A stretch of DNA of 6,281 nt from Chitinivibrionales bacterium (GTDB lineage: Bacteria; Fibrobacterota; Chitinivibrionia; Chitinivibrionales; JANQEN01): NCBI GenBank assembly GCA_030593665.1, contig JAUVGS010000132.1, positions 1-6,281 on the forward strand, given 5' to 3'. Numbering within the stretch: the stretch's first letter is position 1; each line of letters begins with the position of its first letter. The position numbers were made by a program, and so were the translations under genes. Positions 1-6,175 of the stretch are shown here, one piece after another. Below the pieces are notes generated by a model. That model searched no databases. It worked only from the letters and a program-made list of their open reading frames with translations, and was not told where the DNA came from.

Positions 1-60
1 AAGTAAGTTCCTTATCAGATTTCTTTCTAAAAAACAAGAAAGTAATCTGTAAGGTACTAA
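1..60. repeat. Palindromic 60-base direct repeat, copy 1
   Basis: This copy is identical over all 60 bases to the one at 77-136. It is itself an imperfect inverted repeat. Bases 6-8, 10-14, 16-21 and 23-28 can pair with 56-58, 50-54, 44-49 and 37-42. That gives about 20 base pairs interrupted by two T-T mismatches and one bulged T, closed by an A-rich 8-base loop (29-36). Because the copy begins exactly at the window edge, the repeat or array may continue upstream. No T-run follows the stem, so it does not look like an intrinsic terminator. No coding potential is seen. Confidence 0.9.
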
Positions 61-76
61 CGCGGGATAAACCCGC
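61..76. repeat. Short GC-rich hairpin between the two repeat copies
   Basis: The 16-base spacer contains a perfect 5-base-pair stem, GCGGG (62-66) with CCCGC (72-76), around the loop ATAAA (67-71). It may be part of a 76-base repeat unit (spacer plus 60-mer). After copy 2 the sequence differs, so the spacer is not repeated downstream inside this window. Confidence 0.75.
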
Positions 77-136
77 AAGTAAGTTCCTTATCAGATTTCT
101 TTCTAAAAAACAAGAAAGTAATCTGTAAGGTACTAA
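77..136. repeat. Palindromic 60-base direct repeat, copy 2
   Basis: This is an exact copy of bases 1-60, with the same long imperfect stem (arms about 82-104 and 113-134). It ends 49 bases before the start of the maturation protease gene, so if transcribed it would lie in that gene's leader or between it and an upstream gene. The 100% identity of two intergenic copies suggests a recent duplication, a maintained structural role, or a REP/MITE-like element. The sequence does not say which. Confidence 0.9.
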
Positions 137-185
137 GCCGTCATCGTGAAAAGTGATAGTGCTTTTAATAATGTAAAAAGGATAC

Positions 186-701
186 ATGATAAACGAAAAT
201 ATAATCCCTGAGTATTGCAGCAAAGAGATACTGGTGTTAGGCTGCGGAAATGTATTGTTTGGTGATGATGGCTTCGGGCCCGCAGTCATTGAATACATAC
301 TCACAGAAGACAATACAGTGGATCACGCATGTTTTCTTAATGTGGGTACCAGTTCCAGAAAGATTCTTTTCAATGTTGTATTGAGTGAAGAAAAACCGAA
401 AAGAATTATTATTGTCGATGCTATGGATTATGGGGGCAAGCCGGGGGCGGTAACAGAGTTAGACCTTAATGCAATTCCCTATAATAAAATCGATGATTTT
501 TCAATGCATCAGGTACCGACATCCAATCTGCTCAGGGAGGTACGGGATATTTGCGGTGTTGAGGTTGTTCTTATAGTATGCCAGCCGGCAGAGATTCCTG
601 AAGAGGTTTGTCCCGGCCTGTCAATGCTTGTTCAGCAGGCAGTAAAGCAGGCAACAGAAATCGTACTACAAAATTGCATGCTTGAACAAACAGAGGATTA
701 A
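186..701 (+). CDS. [NiFe]-hydrogenase maturation protease, HycI/HyaD/FrhD family
   Basis: This 171-residue cytoplasmic endopeptidase is of a family that checks for nickel in a [NiFe]-hydrogenase large subunit and removes its C-terminal peptide. The N-terminus shows the diagnostic GCGNVLFGDDGFGP motif (residues 19-32). By alignment to HybD/HycI, the nickel-sensing residues correspond to D28, D78 (in VDAMDYGGKPG) and H108 (in SMHQ); all three are present, so the protein looks functional. The length is normal for the family. The GCGN.LFGDDGFGP form resembles FrhD-type proteases that serve F420-reducing or Mvh-type hydrogenases, but the exact client cannot be told. The ATG is preceded by AAAAAGGA (175-182) at short spacing. 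No large subunit lies in the window, so one is expected upstream. A gap of about 500 bases separates it from hdrC, so it may not share the hdr transcript. Confidence 0.93.
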   Translation: MINENIIPEYCSKEILVLGCGNVLFGDDGFGPAVIEYILTEDNTVDHACFLNVGTSSRKILFNVVLSEEKPKRIIIVDAMDYGGKPGAVTELDLNAIPYNKIDDFSMHQVPTSNLLREVRDICGVEVVLIVCQPAEIPEEVCPGLSMLVQQAVKQATEIVLQNCMLEQTED

Positions 702-771
702 AAGGTATAGAATATGGTAAGTGGCACTGTGGAGTATTGCTTGGTAGTACGGTAGTTAATTGCTTTTGAGA

Positions 772-790
772 TTAAGAAACTCGTTCTTAA
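772..790. repeat. Perfect inverted repeat (hairpin)
   Basis: TTAAGAA (772-778) and TTCTTAA (784-790) form a perfect 7-base-pair stem with a 5-base loop, 70 bases downstream of the protease stop codon. It is AT-rich with no following T-run, so it would be a weak terminator at best. It could also be an operator-like dyad. Chance occurrence in AT-rich DNA cannot be excluded. Confidence 0.4.
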
Positions 791-962
791 GAAGCACTGT
801 GCTGATTTATACTATTCGATGTAATTTAGAGGGATGAAGTACCTTAAGGTGATGTCGAGGATGGTGCAAAAATGCTTATAACACTTCTTGTTAAAGAGAA
901 GGTAGTGTTTCATACACATAAAGCTGCTGTAAAATCTGCAATCATCCGTGGTTAATTAGTTT

Positions 963-1151
963 CTGTTAAATGTTGACAAATGGCCGTCATTGTCATTGTT
1001 TATTCCTGCAGTTTATCTGCGTTGGAGAAGTGATTATTTTATTGCCGATACCCGATTATCATCTTAATTTATTTATAATCTGGTTGGATATAAAGCAACA
1101 CAAGCAATAGAAATGGTTAATGCGGCATTGGAGCAAATGCGGGACTCGTGA
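963..1151 (+). pseudogene. Possible decayed IS3-like transposase (integrase-core) fragment
   Basis: In the frame of base 963, interrupted by a TAA at 1065-1067 and ended by TGA at 1149-1151, the translation includes LNVDKWPSLSLFIP, YFIADTRLSS, then after the stop NLVGYKATQAIEMVNAALEQ. The order resembles the IS3/rve integrase core pattern: W..DITYIP, then a YL.(V)ID.YSR..VGY stretch, then an A/L-rich helix. A second frame (about 1124-1201) continues with VKRKGKLSIKHNLEITK, as if a frameshift had occurred near 1140-1150. The second catalytic Asp region and the DDE glutamate are not seen. The match is by pattern only and may be fortuitous. Confidence 0.25.
1074..1079 (+). promoter_or_regulatory. 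Possible -10 element upstream of hdrC
   Basis: This is a perfect TATAAT lying 122 bases before the hdrC ATG in the otherwise non-coding gap. There is no good -35 hexamer at 16-18 bases upstream. A TTGACA at 973-978 is too far away to pair with it and has no good -10 of its own at normal spacing. The region is AT-rich, so the match may be accidental. It is the best single candidate for an hdr operon promoter here. Confidence 0.25.
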
Positions 1152-1200
1152 AGCGTAAAGGCAAATTATCTATAAAGCATAATTTAGAAATTACAAAGTA

Positions 1201-1779
1201 ATGGCAGAATACAAGACATTCACTGAGGAAGTAGAAGATAGAAGCGGGCAGAAACTGAAACTGTGCTATCAATGCCTGAAATGCTTTGTAGGATGTCCCA
1301 TGTGCAGCTATATGGATTATAAACCTAATGCCATAATCCGCATGATTCAATACGGTGAAAAGAAGAAGTTGCTTTCAAGCAACGTCATCTGGATGTGTGT
1401 GTCATGCATGACCTGCGGGGTCAGATGCCCGAATGACATTGATATAAGTATAATTATAGATGCGTTAAAGGAGATGTCCATAGAAGAAGGGCTGGCGTAC
1501 ACAAAAGAGAAGAAGATAGTGGTATTTCATGAGGAGTTTGTAAGAAGTGTAAAGATGTGGGGCCGCCTTCATGAAATGACATTTTATATACCCTTTATGG
1601 CCAGGACCATAATTAAGGTTAAAGCTCGGGATTTAGTTTCTACCATCAGATCCGCAGTATTATTGTTAAGCAGATTCAAGCTGCCATTTATTCCAAAGCG
1701 GATCAAGGGAATTGAAGAGATACAGAATCTGTATAAAAAAGGTCATAAAACAAAAGGCCAGTTGGTCGGAAAGGGATAG
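1201..1779 (+). CDS. hdrC: Heterodisulfide reductase subunit C (HdrC-like iron-sulfur protein)
   Basis: This 192-residue soluble electron-relay subunit passes electrons from HdrA to HdrB. It carries two [4Fe-4S] motifs: C22-C25-C28-C32-P (LCYQCLKCFVGCP) and C66-C69-C72-C76-P (CVSCMTCGVRCP), with the HdrC-typical spacing between them. The C-terminal half (about residues 95-192) is basic, contains no further cysteine motif, and has no obvious membrane helix, unlike membrane-linked HdrE partners. Length is normal for HdrC. The ATG at 1201 is the only ATG in the open frame upstream of the first cysteine. It lacks a clear Shine-Dalgarno sequence and overlaps the stop of a short upstream frame (TAATG, 1199-1203). 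It is first in the hdrCBA run, with only 3 bases before hdrB. Confidence 0.93.
   Translation: MAEYKTFTEEVEDRSGQKLKLCYQCLKCFVGCPMCSYMDYKPNAIIRMIQYGEKKKLLSSNVIWMCVSCMTCGVRCPNDIDISIIIDALKEMSIEEGLAYTKEKKIVVFHEEFVRSVKMWGRLHEMTFYIPFMARTIIKVKARDLVSTIRSAVLLLSRFKLPFIPKRIKGIEEIQNLYKKGHKTKGQLVGKG
1771..1776 (+). promoter_or_regulatory. Ribosome binding site that fixes the TTG start of hdrB
   Basis: AAGGGA lies inside the last codons of hdrC, 6 bases before the TTG at 1783. Together with the conserved HdrB N-terminus (YYPGC at residues 5-9) immediately after it, this supports TTG rather than any later ATG as the start. Its position within hdrC suggests translational coupling. Confidence 0.75.
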
Positions 1780-1782
1780 ACG

Positions 1783-2637
1783 TTGGAAGTTTCTTATTAT
1801 CCCGGCTGCACGGCACATTCAACATCCGTTGAATATGCTACATCCGCACAATCAGTATTTGCGGCGTTGGGTGTAAAGCTTTCTGAAATAGACGACTGGA
1901 ACTGTTGCGGTGGAGCATCCGCAAAGAGTTTAAGTAATTTACTTGGTCTTGCTCTTCCTGCCAGAAACATCGCAAAAGCACAGGAGAAAGATTTACCGCT
2001 GGCAATTCCCTGTACCGGTTGTTTCAATGCGGTAAAACGTGCTCAGAAAGCCCTTGAGAATGACCCGGAGATGAAGAAGCAACTTGAGGAGGTTGTAGGA
2101 TTTACGTATAAAGGCAGTGTCGCTGTTAAAGCAATGCATGAAGTGCTGCTGGAAATGGTAAGGATTGATAAAATTAAAGATGCGGTGAAAAGACCTCTTA
2201 CCGGACTGAAGGTGGTCTCCTATTATGGATGTCAGTTAGTTCGTCATCCTGAGATTGTGCAAATGGGTGATTACGAGAATCCAATGTTTTTTGATGAAAT
2301 TGTAGAAGCGCTGGGAGCGGAAGCATTAGATTGGTCTTATAAAACGGATTGTTGTGGAGTAGATGCATCCCTGACCCATGCGAAAGTCGCAAATGACAGG
2401 GCTGATAAAATCTGTTCCATGGCTGTGGAAGCGGGCGCGAATTGTATTATATCAAGCTGCGGACTTTGCCAGATAAATCTTGATATGTATCAAACAGGTA
2501 AAGGTTATGGTAATATACCGGTATTTTATTTTACGGAATTAATGGGAATAGCAATGGACTTACCCAAAAGAAATAAGTGGTGGGTTAATCACGTTGTAAA
2601 CCCCGTACCCTTATTGAAATCAGTAAATCTTAAATAG
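1783..2637 (+). CDS. hdrB: Heterodisulfide reductase subunit B (HdrB-like, catalytic CCG-domain protein)
   Basis: This 284-residue catalytic subunit of an Hdr-type complex is of a family that holds two noncubane [4Fe-4S] clusters and reduces a disulfide (CoM-S-S-CoB in methanogens; substrate unknown in most bacteria). Both CCG motifs are complete: C9-X31-C41C42-X34-C77xxC80, and C150-X39-C190C191-X34-C226xxC229. All ligands being present argues for an active enzyme rather than a scaffold. Start: TTG at 1783, supported by AAGGGA upstream and by the canonical YYPGC motif near residue 9; the next in-frame ATG would delete the first cysteine motif. It begins 3 bases after hdrC and ends 3 bases before hdrA. 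It looks complete, with no frameshift. Confidence 0.94.
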   Translation: MEVSYYPGCTAHSTSVEYATSAQSVFAALGVKLSEIDDWNCCGGASAKSLSNLLGLALPARNIAKAQEKDLPLAIPCTGCFNAVKRAQKALENDPEMKKQLEEVVGFTYKGSVAVKAMHEVLLEMVRIDKIKDAVKRPLTGLKVVSYYGCQLVRHPEIVQMGDYENPMFFDEIVEALGAEALDWSYKTDCCGVDASLTHAKVANDRADKICSMAVEAGANCIISSCGLCQINLDMYQTGKGYGNIPVFYFTELMGIAMDLPKRNKWWVNHVVNPVPLLKSVNLK

Positions 2638-2640
2638 ACT

Positions 2641-5600
2641 ATGAGTAAAATGGCGAATAGGGATGTGTTAGTAATTGGCGGTGGTATTGCAGGAGCACAG
2701 ACAGCTTTGTTGCTGGCTGAGAAGGATCGTCGTGTATTTATGTTAGACTGTGCGCCTGCTATTGGCGGTTTCTTCCCGCTTCTGGACCGGCAGTTTCCCA
2801 CCAACTCCTGCGGTGTCTGTTTCATGAGTCCGAAACCGCCGGCTTTATGCCCGATATATGAAAGCGATTTCCACGAGAATATAGACGTCATTACCAACGG
2901 TGATGTTACAGGGCTTAGCGGTGAGGCTGGTAACTTTGAAGTTACCTATACCGCCAGACCGAGATTTGTTGATATAGAGAAATGTACGTTATGTGACAAA
3001 TGCACTGATGTCTGCCCGGTTGAAGTTGACAGTAAATTCAGCGAAGGCCTTGAAAAACGTAAAGCGATTTACCTGCCGTTTGCACAGGCAATACCACGCT
3101 CCTATGTGATTGATGAAAAGACATGCACGAAATGTGGCGAATGTATTAAAGTATGCACTCCGGAAGCTATCAACCTTGAAGAGAAACCGGAGGATAAAAA
3201 GCTGAAGGTAGGCGCAATTGTCATGGGATTCGGTTTTGAGCCTTTTGCCGCAAAGCTTAAGGGTGAGTTTGGTTTAGGCAGATATAAGAACGTACTCTCC
3301 AGTATTCAGTATGAGCGTATGCTTAGTTTTTCCGGGCCGACAAGCGGTTCTCCACAGCGCCTGTCCGATGGTAATGAGGTAAAGAAGGTCGCTTTTATTC
3401 AATGCGTAGGATCACGTGATATTGCCTGTGGCCGGGAATACTGCTCAAGTATCTGCTGTATGTATGCAACAAAGCAGGCTATGGTTTCAAAAGACCGCGC
3501 AAAGGATCTGGATGCAGCAGTTTTTTATATGGATATACGTACCATGGGTAAGGATTACGAGCGGTATTACGAAAAAGCGAAAAATGAATATGGTGTTAGA
3601 TATATAAGAAGCGCAATTTCGAGTATTCGGGAGCTGAAAAGAACGAATAACCTCCTGGTTACCTATGGGACGGATAGCGGTGAACTGAAAGAGGAAGAGT
3701 TTGACACTGTGGTACTTTCTGTCGGATTTACCCCGCCGGAAGATATAAAGCGGATTGCCACAAGTCTGGGTGTTGATTTAAACGAGTACAGCTTTTGTGC
3801 AACCAACGAGTTCACTCCTACAAGCACCTCAGTACCGGGAATTTACGTGGGTGGGGCTTTAAGGGAGCCGAAGGATATTCCGGAGACCGTTGTTGACGCT
3901 TGCAGCGCTGCTGATGACGTTTCAAACCTGCTGGATATATTTGAAGAAAAGGATACCGGCGATAGCGCAGAAAAAAGAGTTTTACCGGAGATAGAGGAGC
4001 TAAGAACCGGTATCTTTTTATGTGATACGAAAGGAATGCTTCAGCAGAGACTGAATATGGATGCAATCATCGATAGCCTGAAACAGGATCCGGGCATCGT
4101 CTGTATAGAGAAAGTTGATATTACCTCCCTGAAAAAGGGCATGGACACGGTAAAGAAAATTATAATCAAGAAGCAGTTGAACCGGATTATAATGGCTGGA
4201 TACAGAAGCATGAGCCTGAGCCGGAAACTGCGGAAAGGTTTCAGTGAAGCTGAATCTGAAAATCTCTATATCGATTATACAAATATCGGAGAACAGTGTG
4301 CCGATGTGCACAGGGATGATCCTGCGGCCGCGACGAAAAAAGCAGTGGGGTTGATTTCCGCGAGTATCAGAAAGGTGAAACGCGGCTGTCCGGTAAGAGT
4401 CGGGAAGAAGAAGCTGCAACCGGGGGTCCTGGTGGTCGGTGGCGGCATAACCGGTATGACAAGCAGCCTGAGCCTTGCACAGCAGGGAATTAAGGTAACG
4501 CTTGTCGAAAAGGAAAGCGAGCTGGGCGGCCTTGGAAGAACAGCTCATTTCACCCTGAAAGGATCGGATATTCAAAGCCTGGTGAAAAGTCTCGTATCAA
4601 AGGTTGAGTCACAAGAAGATATAGAAGTATTTAAGGAAGCCGGGCTTAAATCCCTGACAGGAACATGGGGTAATTTTTATTCCCGGATATCAATTGGAGA
4701 AGAAGAAAAAGAGATTCTGCACGGCGCAGTCATATTTGCGACCGGCGGCAGGGAAGCTTCCGTTGAAGAATATCTTTACGGTGAAAGCCGGAATGTGGTA
4801 ACCCAGAGGCAGTTCGAAGGCCTTGTTGCAGAGTCTGATGAACGGGTAAAAAATGCTAAAAATATTGTGATGATTCAATGCGTTGGATCAAGGGATGAAG
4901 ACCGTCCCTACTGCAGCCGTGTCTGCTGCAATCACGCAGTAAAAAATTCCCTGAAGCTGAAAGAGATTAATCCCGGGGTGGATATCCATGTTCTGAATCG
5001 CGATATCAGAACTTATGGATTTTATGAAAAGAAATATCTTGAGGCACGGGGAAAGGGTGTTGTCTTTGTACGGTATGAGGTAACTGACAAACCGAAAGTA
5101 TCGGAAAAAGACGGTAAAGTTGCAGTGAACTTTTTTGACGCTATTGTTAATGAACAGAAAACCGTTGACGCGGACGTGCTGGTTCTTTCGGTGGGCACAG
5201 AGCCTAATGACAACCGGGAACTGGCGGAAATAGCGGACGTCGAGTTAAATGCAGACGGTTTCTTTGCAGAAGCTAACCCGAAGTCTGCTCCGCTTGATTC
5301 GGTAGACCGTGGTAAGTATTTTTGTGGACTCTGCCATTCGCCGAACCATATCGAGGATGCGCTATGTCAGGGTAAAGCAGCGGCTGCCAGGGCGTCTGCC
5401 CTGTTGTGGAGCGGTGTTGAGAGCTTGTCCGAAAGCCAGGCTTTTATGAATGAACGTCGTTGCAGCGGTTGCGGAATTTGCGTTACCACATGCCCCTATG
5501 ATGCACGCATCATTGATAAGTCAACGAATAAGGCAGTGGTTCTTGAGGAACTTTGCAGGGGTTGCGGTACCTGCACTATAGCGTGCCCCAATGGAGCTTC

Positions 5601-5664
5601 ACAGCAACTCGATTTCGAAAGGGTAACAATGCTTGAGATGCTGAATGAAATATTAGAATCTTAG
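2641..5664 (+). CDS. hdrA: Double-module heterodisulfide reductase subunit A (HdrA-HdrA' fusion, FAD/Fe-S)
   Basis: This 1007-residue flavin/iron-sulfur hub is predicted to take electrons from MvhD and share them between HdrC/HdrB and ferredoxin. Module 1 (about 8-440): FAD motif GGGIAG (13-18), FPTNSCGVC stretch, inserted ferredoxin with C115-C118-C121-C125 and C162-C165-C168-C172, then C255VGSRD and Y267CSSICC. Linker (about 450-585): an HdrA N-terminal-like domain that keeps C461 and C553 but lacks the CHCG, CS and CTP cysteines. Module 2 (about 595-925): GGGITG (600-605), C747VGSRD, Y757CSRVCC, no inserted ferredoxin, and FCGLC (895-898). C-terminal ferredoxin: C941-C944-C947-C951 and C972-C975-C978-C982. 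Ordinary HdrA is about 650 residues with one flavin; here the protein starts straight at the flavin domain. Start ATG 2641 is chosen for 3-base spacing from hdrB; ATG 2650 is an alternative. No clear Shine-Dalgarno sequence. Confidence 0.93.
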   Translation: MSKMANRDVLVIGGGIAGAQTALLLAEKDRRVFMLDCAPAIGGFFPLLDRQFPTNSCGVCFMSPKPPALCPIYESDFHENIDVITNGDVTGLSGEAGNFEVTYTARPRFVDIEKCTLCDKCTDVCPVEVDSKFSEGLEKRKAIYLPFAQAIPRSYVIDEKTCTKCGECIKVCTPEAINLEEKPEDKKLKVGAIVMGFGFEPFAAKLKGEFGLGRYKNVLSSIQYERMLSFSGPTSGSPQRLSDGNEVKKVAFIQCVGSRDIACGREYCSSICCMYATKQAMVSKDRAKDLDAAVFYMDIRTMGKDYERYYEKAKNEYGVRYIRSAISSIRELKRTNNLLVTYGTDSGELKEEEFDTVVLSVGFTPPEDIKRIATSLGVDLNEYSFCATNEFTPTSTSVPGIYVGGALREPKDIPETVVDACSAADDVSNLLDIFEEKDTGDSAEKRVLPEIEELRTGIFLCDTKGMLQQRLNMDAIIDSLKQDPGIVCIEKVDITSLKKGMDTVKKIIIKKQLNRIIMAGYRSMSLSRKLRKGFSEAESENLYIDYTNIGEQCADVHRDDPAAATKKAVGLISASIRKVKRGCPVRVGKKKLQPGVLVVGGGITGMTSSLSLAQQGIKVTLVEKESELGGLGRTAHFTLKGSDIQSLVKSLVSKVESQEDIEVFKEAGLKSLTGTWGNFYSRISIGEEEKEILHGAVIFATGGREASVEEYLYGESRNVVTQRQFEGLVAESDERVKNAKNIVMIQCVGSRDEDRPYCSRVCCNHAVKNSLKLKEINPGVDIHVLNRDIRTYGFYEKKYLEARGKGVVFVRYEVTDKPKVSEKDGKVAVNFFDAIVNEQKTVDADVLVLSVGTEPNDNRELAEIADVELNADGFFAEANPKSAPLDSVDRGKYFCGLCHSPNHIEDALCQGKAAAARASALLWSGVESLSESQAFMNERRCSGCGICVTTCPYDARIIDKSTNKAVVLEELCRGCGTCTIACPNGASQQLDFERVTMLEMLNEILES

Positions 5665-5672
5665 AAGATTCT
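5655..5672 (+). repeat. Perfect 8-base inverted repeat across the hdrA stop codon
   Basis: AGAATCTT (5655-5662) and AAGATTCT (5665-5672) are perfect complements separated by 2 bases. The dyad straddles the hdrA TAG (5662-5664). The 2-base gap is too small for an RNA loop unless the inner pairs open, so it may act as a DNA dyad or as one arm of alternative RNA pairing (see the next hairpin). Confidence 0.6.
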
Positions 5673-5709
5673 TATCCAGCTTCGCTGGACCGGAATGAAA
5701 CAAGAATCT
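5666..5709 (+). promoter_or_regulatory. Nested stem-loop in the hdrA-mvhD gap
   Basis: An outer stem AGATTCTT (5666-5673) with AAGAATCT (5702-5709) encloses an inner hairpin TCCAGC (5675-5680), TTC loop, GCTGGA (5684-5689). The outer 5' arm overlaps the arm used by the 5655-5672 dyad, so the two pairings exclude each other. There is no T-run after either, so a Rho-independent terminator is unlikely. Possible roles are mRNA stabilisation or processing between hdrA and mvhD, or attenuation. This is inference from sequence complementarity only. Confidence 0.5.
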
Positions 5710-5725
5710 CGTTAGATATATTATG

Positions 5726-5731
5726 AAGGAG
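5726..5731 (+). promoter_or_regulatory. Strong ribosome binding site for mvhD
   Basis: AAGGAG is placed 7 bases before the mvhD ATG. It is the best Shine-Dalgarno match in the window, in contrast to hdrC and hdrA, which have none that is clear. This suggests mvhD is translated independently of, and perhaps more than, the hdr genes. Confidence 0.8.
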
Positions 5732-5738
5732 TAACTAT

Positions 5739-6161
5739 ATGGCAGACTTTGAACCTAAGATAGTGGCATTCCTGTGTAACTGGTGTACTTATACCGGTGC
5801 AGACCTTGCAGGGACAAGCCGGCTTCAGTATCCACCGAATGTACGGATAATACGCCTCATGTGTTCCGGTGCGGTTGATATTATATATGTATTGAAAGCT
5901 CTTATTGAGGGAGCTGACGGTGTATTAATCGGCGGATGCCATCCGGGAGATTGCCATTACCAGAATGGAAACTATAAAGCTCGCAGACGTGTTGCGATTC
6001 TGAAAAAGATATTAAACCAGCTTGGATATGATGAGAATCGGGTATGGCTTCGGTGGATAAGCGCGTCGGAAGGGAAACTGTTTGCCGATACGGTAACCCA
6101 GATGGTTGACGAACTCAAGGCAAAGGGTCCGAATCAAATAAAAGAACTGTGGACTGCGTAA
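5739..6161 (+). CDS. mvhD: MvhD-type hydrogenase iron-sulfur subunit, [2Fe-2S] adapter to HdrA
   Basis: This 140-residue small soluble protein is of the MvhD family, which bridges an electron-donating enzyme ([NiFe]-hydrogenase MvhAG or a formate dehydrogenase) to the flavin of HdrA. The five family cysteines are present: C13 and C16 (FLCNWCTY), C42 (LMCSG), C67 and C72 (GGCHPGDCHY), followed by a conserved basic NGNYKARRR stretch. Length is standard for a free-standing MvhD; in some organisms it is fused to the HdrA C-terminus, but not here. The start is fixed by AAGGAG 7 bases upstream. It follows hdrA by 74 bases and precedes the next gene by 14 bases, so it is likely in the same operon. 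The protease upstream favours hydrogenase as donor, but the donor is not in the window. Confidence 0.95.
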   Translation: MADFEPKIVAFLCNWCTYTGADLAGTSRLQYPPNVRIIRLMCSGAVDIIYVLKALIEGADGVLIGGCHPGDCHYQNGNYKARRRVAILKKILNQLGYDENRVWLRWISASEGKLFADTVTQMVDELKAKGPNQIKELWTA

Positions 6162-6163
6162 AT

Positions 6164-6167
6164 GGAG
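6164..6167 (+). promoter_or_regulatory. Ribosome binding site deciding the start of the last gene
   Basis: GGAG lies 8 bases before the ATG at 6176. An earlier ATG at 6162 reads only four codons before a stop, so the later ATG is the real start. Confidence 0.6.
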
Positions 6168-6175
6168 AATAGATA

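Larger units (their letters stand above)
702..1200. other. Gap of about 500 bases with no intact gene
   Basis: No open frame here has a recognisable intact product. The stretch is stop-rich and more AT-rich than its flanks. It holds a 7-base-pair hairpin (772-790), a short open frame from ATG 872 to 956 (28 codons, no recognised product, no convincing ribosome binding site), a possible transposase relic (about 963-1151) and a perfect TATAAT (1074-1079). This pattern fits decayed DNA inserted between the protease gene and the hdr operon, with the hdr promoter probably somewhere inside it. Confidence 0.6.

Noticed and set aside
1..136. CRISPR array
   Set aside because: Only two 60-base copies are visible, the repeat is longer than CRISPR repeats, and the 16-base spacer is itself palindromic, unlike a protospacer-derived sequence.
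724..801. GCACTGTG direct repeat (724-731 and 794-801) as an insertion target duplication
   Set aside because: The two 8-base copies flank only a 62-base stretch with no terminal inverted repeats; chance is an adequate explanation.
973..1002. TTGACA as a standard -35 promoter element
   Set aside because: The hexamer at 973-978 is perfect, but no acceptable -10 lies at 16-18 bases spacing, and it falls within the possible transposase relic.
3403..3465. Selenocysteine in the HdrA CVGSRD/YCSxxCC region
   Set aside because: Some HdrA proteins carry selenocysteine, but both modules here read ordinary Cys codons with no in-frame TGA.
4018..4575. 185-codon open frame on the minus strand
   Set aside because: It lies fully inside hdrA, has no recognisable motif, and is explained as a shadow of the coding strand. 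The same applies to the other minus-strand frames inside hdrC, hdrB and hdrA.
5675..5709. Rho-independent terminator after hdrA
   Set aside because: The stem is reasonable but there is no T-run after it. mvhD follows in the same orientation and is functionally tied to hdrA, so read-through is expected.
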